Part shown: positions 17,131-27,109 of the stretch, one piece after another | How the letters are laid out: every line of letters begins with the position of its first letter | Position numbering within the stretch: the stretch's first letter is position 1 | Assembly (NCBI GenBank): GCA_005217565.1 | Contig: SJCO01000017.1 | Span: 62,001-126,000, forward strand | DNA: 64,000 nucleotides | Source of the DNA: Puteibacter caeruleilacunae | GTDB taxonomy: Bacteria > Bacteroidota > Bacteroidia > Bacteroidales > Prolixibacteraceae | Direction of reading: 5' to 3' | Program-made: the position numbers and the translations under genes | Notes under the pieces: generated by a model | What the model saw: the letters and a program-made list of their open reading frames with translations, nothing else | Told to the model about the DNA's origin: nothing | Databases searched by the model: none

Positions 17131-20100
17131 TTATGCCGGTCTTACTTTGTATAAAATGCTGTATAGAACAGGGATAAATAAAAGTGTTATCACTGTTGCG
17201 AATAATAATCCTACCATTATTGATGCAGCCATCGGTTCCCACATTGTTCCTCCTCCAAGGTATAGTGGAATCATACCAAATACAGTAGTGAATGAGGTAA
17301 GAAGAATTGGTCGGAATCGTTGCAGCGATGCTTCAATGATTGCTTCATATGGTTTCCGGTTATTCTCCGTTTGTTCCAATTCAATCCGATCAAGCAATAC
17401 AATTGCATTGTTGATAACTATTCCAGCCAATGAGATTACTCCAAGGAATGCCATAAATCCAAAGTACGATCTTAACAGGATAAGTCCCAATACAACGCCA
17501 ATAATACCAAGAGGGATTGAACTGAGGACCATGATAGTTTTTCTTACTGAATTGAACTGAATAACCAATAGCATTATAATGATGAATGCGCTGAGTGGAA
17601 GGTATTTTATAACGGCTCCCATATTTTCTTCGGTATTCTTACTTTCTCCTCCTAGTTCATAAGCATAGCCCGTGGGCCATCCTGCAGACTGTTCTTCTAA
17701 CCAAGGTAAGAGTTCACCCATAATCTCAGAAGCAGTTTTGGATTCTTCCTTTTCTGAACTTACAGAGATGTTTCGAAACAAGTCTTTCCTCTTTATTTGG
17801 GGATACTGCCACTCAGGAACTATTGATGCTACCTGAATTAAAGGAATATTTTTTCCTGAAGATTGTGCATATATGTTAACACTCTCCAAACCTTCTATAT
17901 TTAGTGTTTCCGCCCTCTCATTTCTCATAAGAATTGAGATGCTTTCGTCTCCTTCTCTGTATTCTCCAGTAGAAACACCTGTTAATGCTGATTGTAGTGA
18001 AATGGCAATATCTTGATTGGTGACTCCTGATTGACGTGCTTTAGCCTGGTCAATGTCGATCTTAATTTTCTTGATCTTTGGTCCCCAGCTGTCTTTTATA
18101 TTTTTGGTTCCAGCGATGGTTTTAAGTTTTGTTTTAATCTGTTCGCTCAATTGAAATAATATTGCAGGATCATCTCCTGATACATTAATTTCAATAGGTG
18201 TTCCACCTCCTGCATTTCCCAATCGTTTTACTTTTATATCAGCATCAGGAAATGTGTTGAAACAGAATTGATCAAGGGTACGAATAACCATTTCATTATC
18301 TTCCCCAGAAGAGGTGTTTAACAGCATGTGTGCATAATTCGAATTTGCCTCATCTGGATTATAACCAAGATCATATGATTCAGGTCCTTTCCCAATAAAC
18401 GAAGACCAGTCAATTATTCCTTTCGTCCGGTTATCATCGACTAATAACTCTTCTTGTATGTAAGATTCAATTTTAGCAACAGTTTGAGATGTTGTTTCAA
18501 TTCGTGATCCCAATGGAAGATTAATATCAACGGTAACAAGGTTCCTTTCACTATCAGGAAAGAAAATAAATGGGACAAGATTAAAGCCAAATAGGGATAT
18601 GATAAAAAGTCCTATGACAGAAAGAATAAAAAATCCTCTTGCTTGCAATGCCTTTACTATTAGAACCTGATACTTTGATTTGAGGAAAGAAATGATCCGA
18701 TCAAATAGGGATTGTTTTACCTGTTCAGTACTCTTTGTAATGCGTATGAATAAGTACGACAAGAATGCTACCATTGTTAACGAAAATAACCATGATGCGA
18801 CTAACGCTGTTGTAATCACAACAAATAGAGGCCCCATTATATCACCCATTACCGATTCTGCAAGATAGAACGACAAGAATGCTGCAGATGTTGTTAATGT
18901 AGATATTAATAAAGGAGTGAAAAGTTCTTTACATGACTGAACTGCGGCGTCAAACTTGTCAAGTCCTTCCTCCATCTTAACCATAATCGATTCTGATACA
19001 ACAACAGCATTGTCTACCATCATTCCAAGAGCCATAATTAATGCAGCAAGTGTTACCTGATTTAGTCCCATATCTATGATTCCCATGAACAGAAGGGTAC
19101 AAAGTGTAACCATCGGGATTAAGCTCGCAATAACAAGACCTGTTCTTAACCCAAGGAAGATGAGCATAACAACTAATACAATAACGACACTCTGAAGTAG
19201 ATTTGAAATGAAATTATCTACTGCGTCATCAACATAAAAATCTAGTGACGAGAGACGTTTTAAGGTTAGCCCTATGGGAAGTGTTTGCTGTAATTCTTCA
19301 ATCTTCTTGTCAATTTGCTCACCAAGTCTAACTACATTAGCTCCTTCTTTTAAAGATACCAATAAAGCAAGCGCTGGAGCTCCATCAACTCTTACGTATG
19401 AGTTTGCAGGGTATACATAGCCTTTGTAAATATTGGTGATGTCACCGAGGTAAACGACTTCTCCACTTTGTCCAACAGGAAGAAGCATGTTTTTAATATC
19501 CTCTATGGAGTTAAAGTTTCCTGTTGGTTCAAGAATAATTCGTTCGGATTGTTGATTTATTTGCCCTCCTGAATAAAGTATATTTGTTGAAGCAATGGTG
19601 TTTTTTAATTGCCCTGAAGAGAGACCATATTTTGCAAGCTGGGCATTATCGAAATCAATGTATACTTTTTCAACTTGGTCTCCATTGATTTGTACTTTTG
19701 CTGCATCAGGTAATTTGATGATTGCATCTCTTATTTCATCGGCATAGTCTTTCATTGTTTTGTATTCAATACCATCACTGACAAGACCGATCATAATACC
19801 ATATACAACCCCAACATCGTCATCTTTAAAGTTGTAGGTTACTGATTCAGGAAATTGTAATGTTTCTAGCTTTCGTCTGATTCTATCCCATATTTTCTGA
19901 AGATCTTCTGGCGCAACTTCATCCTTGAGTGTAACATTAACAACAGAAAGACCTGTTCGCGACTGACTGTTAATCTCTTTAACTTCAGGGATTTCCTGAA
20001 TTTTTTTCTCAATCTTATCAGTAACAAGGTTCTCAACGCGGTTAGGGGAGGCTCCTGGAAAGTTGGCAACAACAGAGGCAACTCTCACGGTGTAAGGAGG

Positions 20101-20211
20101 CATACTATCTTGTGATAGATTCTCAAACATTGAGATCCCAAGAATGGCAACCATTATGAATATCATAATAGCTACACGACTTTTGTTTATTGTAAATGCA
20201 GTTAAGTTCAT
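17131..20211 (-). CDS. RND efflux pump inner-membrane transporter (AcrB/HAE1-like)
   Basis: 1026 aa, normal for a proton-driven RND pump. The first membrane helix follows 'NLTAFTINKSRVAIMIFI'. Two repeated halves each have a periplasmic porter domain ('NFPGASPNRVENLVTDKIE', 'DVGVVYGIMIGL') and a transmembrane bundle. TM4 has 'MALGMMVDNAVVVSESI', with the proton-relay Asp followed by Asn rather than a second Asp. TM10-11 has 'LAGIVINNAIVLLDRIE'. The substrate is unknown; lipophilic drugs, dyes or detergents are usual for this class. It is last in the order tolC-like, adaptor, pump, with 21 bases after the adaptor gene. Confidence 0.92.
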   Translation of the reverse strand: MNLTAFTINKSRVAIMIFIMVAILGISMFENLSQDSMPPYTVRVASVVANFPGASPNRVENLVTDKIEKKIQEIPEVKEINSQSRTGLSVVNVTLKDEVAPEDLQKIWDRIRRKLETLQFPESVTYNFKDDDVGVVYGIMIGLVSDGIEYKTMKDYADEIRDAIIKLPDAAKVQINGDQVEKVYIDFDNAQLAKYGLSSGQLKNTIASTNILYSGGQINQQSERIILEPTGNFNSIEDIKNMLLPVGQSGEVVYLGDITNIYKGYVYPANSYVRVDGAPALALLVSLKEGANVVRLGEQIDKKIEELQQTLPIGLTLKRLSSLDFYVDDAVDNFISNLLQSVVIVLVVMLIFLGLRTGLVIASLIPMVTLCTLLFMGIIDMGLNQVTLAALIMALGMMVDNAVVVSESIMVKMEEGLDKFDAAVQSCKELFTPLLISTLTTSAAFLSFYLAESVMGDIMGPLFVVITTALVASWLFSLTMVAFLSYLFIRITKSTEQVKQSLFDRIISFLKSKYQVLIVKALQARGFFILSVIGLFIISLFGFNLVPFIFFPDSERNLVTVDINLPLGSRIETTSQTVAKIESYIQEELLVDDNRTKGIIDWSSFIGKGPESYDLGYNPDEANSNYAHMLLNTSSGEDNEMVIRTLDQFCFNTFPDADIKVKRLGNAGGGTPIEINVSGDDPAILFQLSEQIKTKLKTIAGTKNIKDSWGPKIKKIKIDIDQAKARQSGVTNQDIAISLQSALTGVSTGEYREGDESISILMRNERAETLNIEGLESVNIYAQSSGKNIPLIQVASIVPEWQYPQIKRKDLFRNISVSSEKEESKTASEIMGELLPWLEEQSAGWPTGYAYELGGESKNTEENMGAVIKYLPLSAFIIIMLLVIQFNSVRKTIMVLSSIPLGIIGVVLGLILLRSYFGFMAFLGVISLAGIVINNAIVLLDRIELEQTENNRKPYEAIIEASLQRFRPILLTSFTTVFGMIPLYLGGGTMWEPMAASIMVGLLFATVITLLFIPVLYSILYKVRPA

Positions 20212-20232
20212 GCTATAATCTTATCAGTGTGA

Positions 20233-21306
20233 CTAAAGTTTTACAATATCTCCTTCGAGTAAAGTATTTAATCCAGCTGTTGATATTTTTTGACCAATCT
20301 TTAAGCCTGATTTAATTTCAAAACCATCAGGTGTAAGTCTGCCTATATTTACATAGCCTTTTGATACAGATGCGGTATTGTCACTTTCAGGAGTTAGTAT
20401 TAAAACAAAGCGTCCTTTATTATCTTCTCCTACTGCAGTCGCAGGGACAATGATATTGTTAGAAATATCGGTATTGTCTAATTTAAACTTAACATATGCT
20501 GGCATCCCAGGTCTTATTGCTTCGTCTTCATCCAGCATTCTAATTGTAAGTGGATAAGTTGATCCCCCAATGGTGCTGTAACCAACTTCAAATATCTCAC
20601 CTTTGAATATCTTTCCAGGAAGAGGAGAGAGGTTAACCTGTGTTAGCATACCTTTTTTTAATTTATAGATAAAGCTTTCAGGAATCCCGACTAAAATCTC
20701 GATTTGTCCTATTGCACTTATCGTTGCAATTGTCGATCCGGCACTTGCAAGTTCATCTTCTTCCATAGCAATATTGGTGATTATGCCAGAAAAGGGTGCT
20801 TTGAGTTTGGTGTATGAAACTTGATTCTGTGCGGCAATAACTTTTTGGTCTGCAGCAGCAAGTTGTGCTTCTGCAGACTCAAAACTTGCCTTTGCTGATT
20901 GAAAGTCACTTAGCGAAAGACTGTTATTTTCGAATAGTTTTTCAACTCTGTAATAATTGGAGCGAGCATTGACCAGTTGAACCTCCATAGATTTCTTGTT
21001 GGCTTCAGCCTGTCTAAGTTCTACAAGGAAATCTTCTGGAGAGATTTCAGCTAATGTTTGTCCTTTGCTAACCTTGTCTCCAATTTTCACATGTCGCTTA
21101 TTAATAATTCCACTAACCTTGAAGCTTAAGTTCACTTCTTTATGTGATTGTGTGGTTCCCGAGAATGTGAAAGAATTTGATATTGTCGATTCAGTGATCG
21201 TTATGTAGTTTACCGGACGTATAGCTTTTTTAGTTTGTTCTTCCTTATTCCCACAAGAAGCAGCTATAAGAGCAATCGTAATTATTAGTGTTAGGGTACG
21301 TATCAT
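20233..21306 (-). CDS. RND efflux periplasmic adaptor (membrane fusion protein), lipoprotein
   Basis: 357 aa with lipobox AASC (Cys18), so anchored by lipid to the inner membrane like AcrA. The order is the usual one: short beta strand, half lipoyl domain ('VSGIINKRHVKIGDKVSKGQTLAEI'), helical hairpin with heptad pattern (about residues 95-160), second half lipoyl domain ('APFSGIITNIAMEEDELASAGSTIATIS'), beta-barrel and membrane-proximal domain. It couples the RND pump to the TolC channel. It starts 7 bases after the TolC fusion gene. Confidence 0.93.
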   Translation of the reverse strand: MIRTLTLIITIALIAASCGNKEEQTKKAIRPVNYITITESTISNSFTFSGTTQSHKEVNLSFKVSGIINKRHVKIGDKVSKGQTLAEISPEDFLVELRQAEANKKSMEVQLVNARSNYYRVEKLFENNSLSLSDFQSAKASFESAEAQLAAADQKVIAAQNQVSYTKLKAPFSGIITNIAMEEDELASAGSTIATISAIGQIEILVGIPESFIYKLKKGMLTQVNLSPLPGKIFKGEIFEVGYSTIGGSTYPLTIRMLDEDEAIRPGMPAYVKFKLDNTDISNNIIVPATAVGEDNKGRFVLILTPESDNTASVSKGYVNIGRLTPDGFEIKSGLKIGQKISTAGLNTLLEGDIVKL

Positions 21307-21313
21307 GATATTC

Positions 21314-23668
21314 TTATTTACTGGTTAATATTGCCATTCTTAACTCGTAGAAAAATAGTTCCTTTTCTTCCTCTGATGCAAGGAAATAGAACTTTCCAAT
21401 TGATCGCTCAACTGTTAAGAAGTCGATGATAAACTGGTATATTGCATTGGTTGCAGATAGTTCACTTTGCAATAGTGAATTCTGCGCATCAATCAGGTTG
21501 ATAACGTCAATAAGACCTTGTTTATAATAGTCTTGAATAATTTCAAAGTTTTTATGCGCTTTTTCTCGGGCAATCTCAGACTGTACAGTGCGCAGATAGG
21601 ACGCATTGGCAGTGATAATTGTAGATCGAACCTGCAACTCCAATTGCTTTCTAAGATCATCTTCCTGATCTTTTAACTGGAGGATTTCCAATTGTGTTTT
21701 TTGGATATCATGACGTTTGTTGCCACCTCCAAAAATTGGAATGGAAGCTCCAACTCCAATACTCCATTCCCAGTTTTTTGTTGGAGATGTAAAGCCTTGT
21801 GGTGGATCCGCTAGGTCCACCCGTTTTAACGTTTTGCCAAGATCAGCATTAATTCCTATTGATGGCATAAATGTGCTTCTTCTTTTTGATTCTAATAGTC
21901 GTTGCTGTGCAGCAATGGTTGTTTCAATTTGCTTTATTTCGGGTAGATTTTTGTTTGCACAGTCTACCATATGGTCGGCAAGCTGTCGCACCAATGCCGG
22001 AGAGCTTAGCATTTTATATATTCGAGAGTCATTGATTAGTAAAATGCTATCTTTTAAACCCACCTCTTTGGTTTTGAACTTCTCATTCTGAGGCCTGTCC
22101 AGAAGGTGATTTAAGTAATATCCTGCTTGTTGGGTTTGTGTTTTTGCGTCATATATGTTTATTTTATTTTGAGCTAATTGAGCTTCCAGACGATAGACAT
22201 CAGATATCGATGAATGTCCAACTTTTTCTTTCGCTTTTGAAACATCAAGGTTTTGTTTGGTAACCTTGAGGTTTTCATTCTGAATTTTCTCAAAACTTTT
22301 AGCCTGAAGATATTGTAAATACGCGGTGGCAGAGTTAAGAATAATATCAAGTTCTGTTTTGTCAGTTGCATATTGCTCACTTTCTTGCAATAATTTTTGA
22401 ATTGCTACATTGGAAAAGGCAGAGCCATTATAGATTATCTGAGTTAATGTAGCATTTGTTGAAAACGTTAGAGGAGCAGTTTGACCTCTTGAAGCATCAG
22501 CACGCTTATCGTCAATAAGAACTCCATTGGCCGAAGCTTCAACCTGTGGCATTAACTGAGATTTTGCTTTACTAACCTCTTTGGCTGCAATCTCAGGTGA
22601 TTTTTTAGCTGCTTTTAGTTGTAGGTTGTTTTGCAAGGCTTCTAATATTGTTGATTGTAGTGATCTTTGTTGAATTGAATCTGCTTGATGTTCAGGATTG
22701 ATAAGAATAGAGCCAGCCATAATATCCCAGCCAGGGAAAATGTTGAGCTGTGAAGCTGTAGCCAGATTGAACAACAAATCACTTTCAGGCATATCAATCG
22801 ATACTGGTAATTCGGCAGCATTCTGTCCTTCTAGTATTTTCATTACATCTAATGCAATTCTTCTCGTGTAAGTTGAAATAATATTAGGAGGCAAGCTACT
22901 TGCCAAAACTCCAGATTCTACAAATGTCCTTCCCAATAAAGCGTAACTTGGTATTTTGTTGTGATTAATTTTTTGCATCAATTGCTTAAAGGGAATTGAA
23001 GTTTCGTCGTAAGGAGCAACATCAAGAAAGTATGCGGCATCAATATTGTCATCAAACTTCTTAATATCTTCGGAAGGATCACCTGATAGGGGGATAATTT
23101 TGAACGGAATATCAAAAATAGATTTTAGGTATTGATCAGCCCATACATTTCTTATGTCTTTGTAATAGCTACCTATGACGATTCCAATATTGGAGAATTG
23201 TGCTAATTGTTTAAAACGTTCGAAATCTGCTTTTATATCGAAAGGTGATTCGATGTATGTAAAGTTTGATATACCACTAGTTCCTATTGATGTTTTGGGA
23301 AGCTCCTGCAGATTGTTGTCAAGTATTAATCCTGCGATGCTGGGAATAGTATATTCTTCCATTTGGGATAGCATCATTGATGATAATGCACCAAAACAGA
23401 CAATAATATCAACATCATCACTTGATGTTGTTTGATCCAGCATCTGCTTTATCTTCACCGGGTCATTATCCCCATATAAAAACTGAAACTCTGGAGTGTA
23501 ATTAAAACGAAGGATATTATTGATTTCCTCAGCTGTTTGAGTGGTTATCTCCTCGTTAGATAATTTATGTCCATCTTCAATAAATGCAATGTTGACTCGT
23601 TTCTGAGCATGTGCTAATGTTGCAAAAAGTAGCATTAGCAATAATGCAAAAGACACTTTTTTGTTCAT
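21314..23668 (-). CDS. Fusion of ABC-type periplasmic binding domain with TolC-like outer-membrane channel
   Basis: 784 aa, against about 430-480 for ordinary TolC proteins. The signal peptide ends near AHAQ (22). Residues about 23-330 ('KRVNIAFIEDGHKLS', 'VDIIVCFGALSSMMLSQM', 'IPSIAGLILDNNL', 'PFKIIPLSGDPSEDI', 'PSYALLGRTFVESGVLASS') have the alternating strand-helix pattern and motifs of the COG2984 family (ABC transporter substrate-binding, TrpX-like). Residues about 345-784 are two TolC repeats ('SILEALQNN'-type start 'STILEALQNNLQLKAAKK', 'ASIPIFGGG', 'YYKQGLIDVINLIDAQNSLL'). No frameshift is seen at the junction. It heads the operon with the adaptor and pump. The binding domain could sense or capture a ligand for export. 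Confidence 0.85.
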   Translation of the reverse strand: MNKKVSFALLLMLLFATLAHAQKRVNIAFIEDGHKLSNEEITTQTAEEINNILRFNYTPEFQFLYGDNDPVKIKQMLDQTTSSDDVDIIVCFGALSSMMLSQMEEYTIPSIAGLILDNNLQELPKTSIGTSGISNFTYIESPFDIKADFERFKQLAQFSNIGIVIGSYYKDIRNVWADQYLKSIFDIPFKIIPLSGDPSEDIKKFDDNIDAAYFLDVAPYDETSIPFKQLMQKINHNKIPSYALLGRTFVESGVLASSLPPNIISTYTRRIALDVMKILEGQNAAELPVSIDMPESDLLFNLATASQLNIFPGWDIMAGSILINPEHQADSIQQRSLQSTILEALQNNLQLKAAKKSPEIAAKEVSKAKSQLMPQVEASANGVLIDDKRADASRGQTAPLTFSTNATLTQIIYNGSAFSNVAIQKLLQESEQYATDKTELDIILNSATAYLQYLQAKSFEKIQNENLKVTKQNLDVSKAKEKVGHSSISDVYRLEAQLAQNKINIYDAKTQTQQAGYYLNHLLDRPQNEKFKTKEVGLKDSILLINDSRIYKMLSSPALVRQLADHMVDCANKNLPEIKQIETTIAAQQRLLESKRRSTFMPSIGINADLGKTLKRVDLADPPQGFTSPTKNWEWSIGVGASIPIFGGGNKRHDIQKTQLEILQLKDQEDDLRKQLELQVRSTIITANASYLRTVQSEIAREKAHKNFEIIQDYYKQGLIDVINLIDAQNSLLQSELSATNAIYQFIIDFLTVERSIGKFYFLASEEEKELFFYELRMAILTSK

Positions 23669-24046
23669 TGTAATAGATTAAGGGATTAGTTTAAGTTATA
23701 CTGTATCATTCAACTTATTATTGTTAACATGAAACAACTAAAATTGTTGCGAAACTATAGGAAATGTCTAACAGACACTAGTTTTATAGGTGAAGTAGTT
23801 GATTGAGTCGGTATACTAAATATTTTTGATGGTGAGCTATACTAAGTTGTGATTACAAAAGCTCTCATTTGTTATCTCCTTTGAAATTATTAATGGTGTT
23901 GCTGTATTCTTGTTTACAATGATAGTAATGAGGTGGTTAATGGAATGTCGGGTGTGTGACATTTTGCTCTTTTTGAAAAATAATTTTTGGAGATTAAAAT
24001 TTAATGCTTACATTTGACGGTTTGCTTTTAAAAAAAGGGTAAATAA
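23669..24046. other. Divergent intergenic region (efflux operon / COG2509 gene)
   Basis: 378 bases with no ORF or RNA gene recognised. It holds the strong rightward promoter at 23986-24016. The leftward promoter of the efflux operon must also be here, but I found no clear match. No regulator gene is adjacent to the efflux operon. Confidence 0.6.
23986..24016 (+). promoter_or_regulatory. Primary-sigma promoter of the COG2509 gene
   Basis: TTTG (23986-23989), exactly 19 nt, then TACATTTG (24009-24016): a full match to the Bacteroidota consensus TTTG-N19-TAnnTTTG. It predicts a short leader of about 20-25 nt before the ATG at 24047. Confidence 0.7.
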
Positions 24047-25441
24047 ATGGAAAGATTTGATGTGATTATTGTAGGTGCCGGCCCTGCCGGCATTTTTTCT
24101 GCCTACGAATTAGTGAAAGCAAAAAAAAAGCTTAAAATTTTGATCCTTGAAAAGGGTCGAGATATCTATAAACGTAAGTGTCCCAAACATACCAATGGAG
24201 GGAAATGTGTACACTGTAAACCATGTAGTATTACTACTGGTTGGGCAGGTGCGGGAGCATTCTCTGATGGTAAACTTTCCTTGTCTCACGAAGTCGGAGG
24301 AACGTTGCCAGAGTATCTGGGTATTGAAGAGACTATTGATCTGATCAAGTATACCGATGATATATACTTGAAGTTTGGTGCAGATTCAAATGTGCATGGG
24401 GAAACAGAAACTCGTGCAATGAAAGATATCAGGACCAAAGCGATCAATGCAAACCTTAAATTGGTTCACTGTCCAGTACGACATCTTGGAACTGAAAAAG
24501 CTCAAGAACTTTATAAAGCCTTATATAACTATGTTGTTGAGGAAGGAGTTGAAGTTAAATTCAATTCTCCAGTCAATGATCTAATTATAGAGGATAATGA
24601 GATTAAAGGCGTTCGTACCAATGGAACCATTTATTCAGGAGATAAGGTTATTGTTGCAGTAGGACGAGAGGGATCGGATTGGTTACAGCAGCAATGTGAA
24701 AAGGAGTCTATTGAGACTGAAGTAGGGATTGTTGATATTGGTGTACGTGTAGAATGTCGTAATGAGATTATGCAAGAAATTAACGACAATTTCTATGAAG
24801 CCAAGTTGATACATTATACCCGCACATTTGACGATAAGGTTCGTACATTCTGTTCTAATCCTGGTGGATTTGTTTCTTCGGAATATTATGAAGGCGATCT
24901 TGCTGTTGTAAATGGACATAGCTATAAGGATCTGAAAAGTCAGAATACTAATTTCGCATTATTGGTTTCTCAGAAATTTACAGAACCATTTAATGCGCCT
25001 ATACAGTTTGGTAAGCATGTCGCACGTATGGCTAATATGTTAACAAGAAATCAGATTCTTGTACAGCGCTTTGGTGATCTAGTACGTGGCCGTAGAACCA
25101 CAAAGAATAGATTGTATCGTAACAATATTATTCCAACATTGAAAGATGCAGTGCCTGGGGATTTGAGCCTTGTGCTTCCTCATCGTATTCTAATGGATAT
25201 TATTGAAATGATAGAAGCTTTGGATAAGGTGTCGCCAGGAATTGCTTCTGATGAAACCTTGCTATATGGGGTTGAGGTTAAATTCTATTCAAATATTACA
25301 AAGGTTGGAAAAGATTTCCAATCAAGTAATGTTAAGAATCTTTATATGGCAGGAGATGGAGCAGGTATTACACGAGGTTTAATGCAAGCTTCAGTGAATG
25401 GTGTTGTTATAGCAAGAGAAATTCTTAAAAATATTGTTTGA
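24047..25441 (+). CDS. FAD-dependent oxidoreductase, COG2509 family
   Basis: 464 aa. The N-terminal dinucleotide-binding motif is 'DVIIVGAGPAGIFSAYEL' (GxGxxG at 10-15), followed by 'ILEKGRDI'. A family-specific Cys-rich stretch comes next, 'KRKCPKHTNGGKCVHCKPC', with 'GWAGAGAFSDGKL'. The C-terminal FAD-binding 'NLYMAGDGAGITRGLMQASVNGVVIAREIL' is intact. COG2509 proteins are uncharacterised flavin dehydrogenases; the four cysteines could bind a metal or an iron-sulfur cluster, but this is inference. Single-gene transcript with its own promoter and terminator. Confidence 0.88.
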   Translation: MERFDVIIVGAGPAGIFSAYELVKAKKKLKILILEKGRDIYKRKCPKHTNGGKCVHCKPCSITTGWAGAGAFSDGKLSLSHEVGGTLPEYLGIEETIDLIKYTDDIYLKFGADSNVHGETETRAMKDIRTKAINANLKLVHCPVRHLGTEKAQELYKALYNYVVEEGVEVKFNSPVNDLIIEDNEIKGVRTNGTIYSGDKVIVAVGREGSDWLQQQCEKESIETEVGIVDIGVRVECRNEIMQEINDNFYEAKLIHYTRTFDDKVRTFCSNPGGFVSSEYYEGDLAVVNGHSYKDLKSQNTNFALLVSQKFTEPFNAPIQFGKHVARMANMLTRNQILVQRFGDLVRGRRTTKNRLYRNNIIPTLKDAVPGDLSLVLPHRILMDIIEMIEALDKVSPGIASDETLLYGVEVKFYSNITKVGKDFQSSNVKNLYMAGDGAGITRGLMQASVNGVVIAREILKNIV

Positions 25442-25484
25442 TTCTTTATTTAGCAGTTTAGATTCAAAATTTTTGATGTGATGT

Positions 25485-25509
25485 AAAGGGACCGTAAGGT
25501 CCCTTTTTA
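25485..25509. terminator. Bidirectional terminator
   Basis: A stem AAAGGGACC/GGTCCCTTT with a GTAA loop, followed by a T-run on the plus strand and preceded by A residues. It lies between the convergent COG2509 and sulfatase genes. Confidence 0.88.
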
Positions 25510-25512
25510 TTG

Positions 25513-26973
25513 TTATTTAACTTTATAGTTAGGGTTAGGAATCGGAAATTTAGCATTCATCTCTGTTTGCCATTTTTTTAGCATATCCTTTAGTTCTTTT
25601 AACTTTTCAGGATGTTTCACCGCTAAATCAGTTTGCTCTGAAGGATCATCTTTCAGATTATAAAGCTCAACTTTTTCTTTATCGTAGAACTCTACTAGCT
25701 TCCATTCATTATGTCTTAAAGCAGCCCCCGGTGTCCATGCACTTCCGTGATAGTGAGGGTAGTGCCAATATAGTGTTTCTCTATCAATGGTATTACCTTC
25801 AGTAAGAATTGGCTTTAGACTAGCACCATCCTTATGTTGATTCGGTTTCATTGGAATTCCTGCTAAATCAAGTATAGTCGGATAGAAGTCGTTACTTATG
25901 ACCGGCTGATCAATAACTCTTCCAGGTTGCTTTTGTTGAGGTGTCTTAATGATAAAAGGAACTCTAATACCTCCTTCGTAACACCATCCTTTTCCTGCTC
26001 GCAATGGTTCGTTTGATGTTGGTGCTCCTTTTCTGTAAAGTGTTGATAAACCTCCGTTGTCAGAAGTGAAGACAACAATCGTATTCTTATCCAAATTGAG
26101 TTCTTTAAGTTGAGCCATTAAACGTCCAACGTTCTCATCCATGGCATATACCATTGAGGCATAGGCGGCATCAGCTTGCGTTATTCGTGTTATTCCATCA
26201 TGCTCATCACGATAAGATGTTTCTTCAATTTTTAACTCTTTTAGCTTCTTCTTGAACTTATCAAGGTGGCGTTTGCTTGCTTGAATAGGTGTATGAACCG
26301 TATAAAATGATAAGTAAGCAAAAAATGGTTTTTGCTGATTGGTCTTAATGAAGTGAATTGTTTCATCAGTCAAGCGATCAGGAAGATATTCTCCTTCCGG
26401 ACCGTTCGTTAATCTTGGATTTTTGTATGGAGAATAGTAACCTCCTGGAGGTGATCCTTTATGGTGTCCTCCAATGTTAATGTCGAATCCTTGGTGCTCT
26501 GGCCAGAATTCTTCAGTCTCTCCTAAATGCCATTTACCGAAAAAACCGGTTGTATATCCACTTTCTTTTAAAGTCTCAGCTATTGTAACTTCGGAAAGAG
26601 CAAGGTTATGTTCGTCAACTGTTCCTAACAAGCGTTGATTCTTAGGATCTCGTCCTGGGATCCAGTCCGTAATATTGAGTCTTGCTGGGTACTTTCCTGT
26701 CATCAGACTGGCACGGGTTGGACTACAAACAGGACACGAAGCGTATCCATTGGAGAAACGAACTCCTTGTGACGCAAGTTTGTCAATGTTAGGTGTTTCG
26801 TAAAATGAATTGGGATTATTACAGGTAACATCAGCCCAACCTAAATCATCAACAAGAATGAATAAGATATTCGGTTTAGAGGATTCTGTTTTAGGGCCAG
26901 AAGAATTGCATGCTGCAAAAAGTGAGCCTGCAAAGAATAAGCCTAGGCCTAGTTTTTGAGAGTGTGAATTCAT
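25513..26973 (-). CDS. Sulfatase (family S1), lipoprotein, sulfatase 1
   Basis: 486 aa. Lipobox FAAC (Cys22) indicates a lipid-anchored envelope or cell-surface enzyme. The alkaline-phosphatase-like fold starts 'NILFILVDDLGWADV' (metal-binding Asp pair). The formylglycine motif is CSPTR with Cys83, then 'LMTG'. 'GKWHLGE', 'SFYTVHTPIQ' and 'VFTSDNGG' supply the remaining catalytic and calcium ligands. Together with sulfatase 2 (30377-31807) it shares 'GSPPGGYYSPYKNPRL' and 'GPEGEYLPDRLT', so the two are paralogues of one subfamily, perhaps galactose or GalNAc 4-sulfate-type exo-sulfatases; that substrate guess is tentative. It is separated from the main array by the DUF418 and SulP genes. Confidence 0.93.
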   Translation of the reverse strand: MNSHSQKLGLGLFFAGSLFAACNSSGPKTESSKPNILFILVDDLGWADVTCNNPNSFYETPNIDKLASQGVRFSNGYASCPVCSPTRASLMTGKYPARLNITDWIPGRDPKNQRLLGTVDEHNLALSEVTIAETLKESGYTTGFFGKWHLGETEEFWPEHQGFDINIGGHHKGSPPGGYYSPYKNPRLTNGPEGEYLPDRLTDETIHFIKTNQQKPFFAYLSFYTVHTPIQASKRHLDKFKKKLKELKIEETSYRDEHDGITRITQADAAYASMVYAMDENVGRLMAQLKELNLDKNTIVVFTSDNGGLSTLYRKGAPTSNEPLRAGKGWCYEGGIRVPFIIKTPQQKQPGRVIDQPVISNDFYPTILDLAGIPMKPNQHKDGASLKPILTEGNTIDRETLYWHYPHYHGSAWTPGAALRHNEWKLVEFYDKEKVELYNLKDDPSEQTDLAVKHPEKLKELKDMLKKWQTEMNAKFPIPNPNYKVK

Positions 26974-27070
26974 TGTATTTATAGATTTTATTGAGGTGAT
27001 GAAATTAGGAAAGTTATATTTGACAGGTGTGGAGAATCGTTCAAAAAGATCGTGAATTTGTATTTTACAA

Positions 27071-27100
27071 AGAAGGCTTAATTGTTCAGTTAAGCCTTCT
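27071..27100 (-). terminator. Terminator of the DUF418 gene
   Basis: An 11-bp perfect stem AGAAGGCTTAA/TTAAGCCTTCT with an 8-nt loop lies nine bases after the minus-strand stop, followed on that strand by TTTGTAAAA. Confidence 0.82.
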
Positions 27101-27109
27101 TGATTTTAT

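Noticed and set aside
17117-17560. 147-codon plus-strand frame opposite the RND pump gene
   Set aside because: Antisense to a highly conserved gene; low-complexity Ile/Asn/Thr-rich translation with no family pattern.
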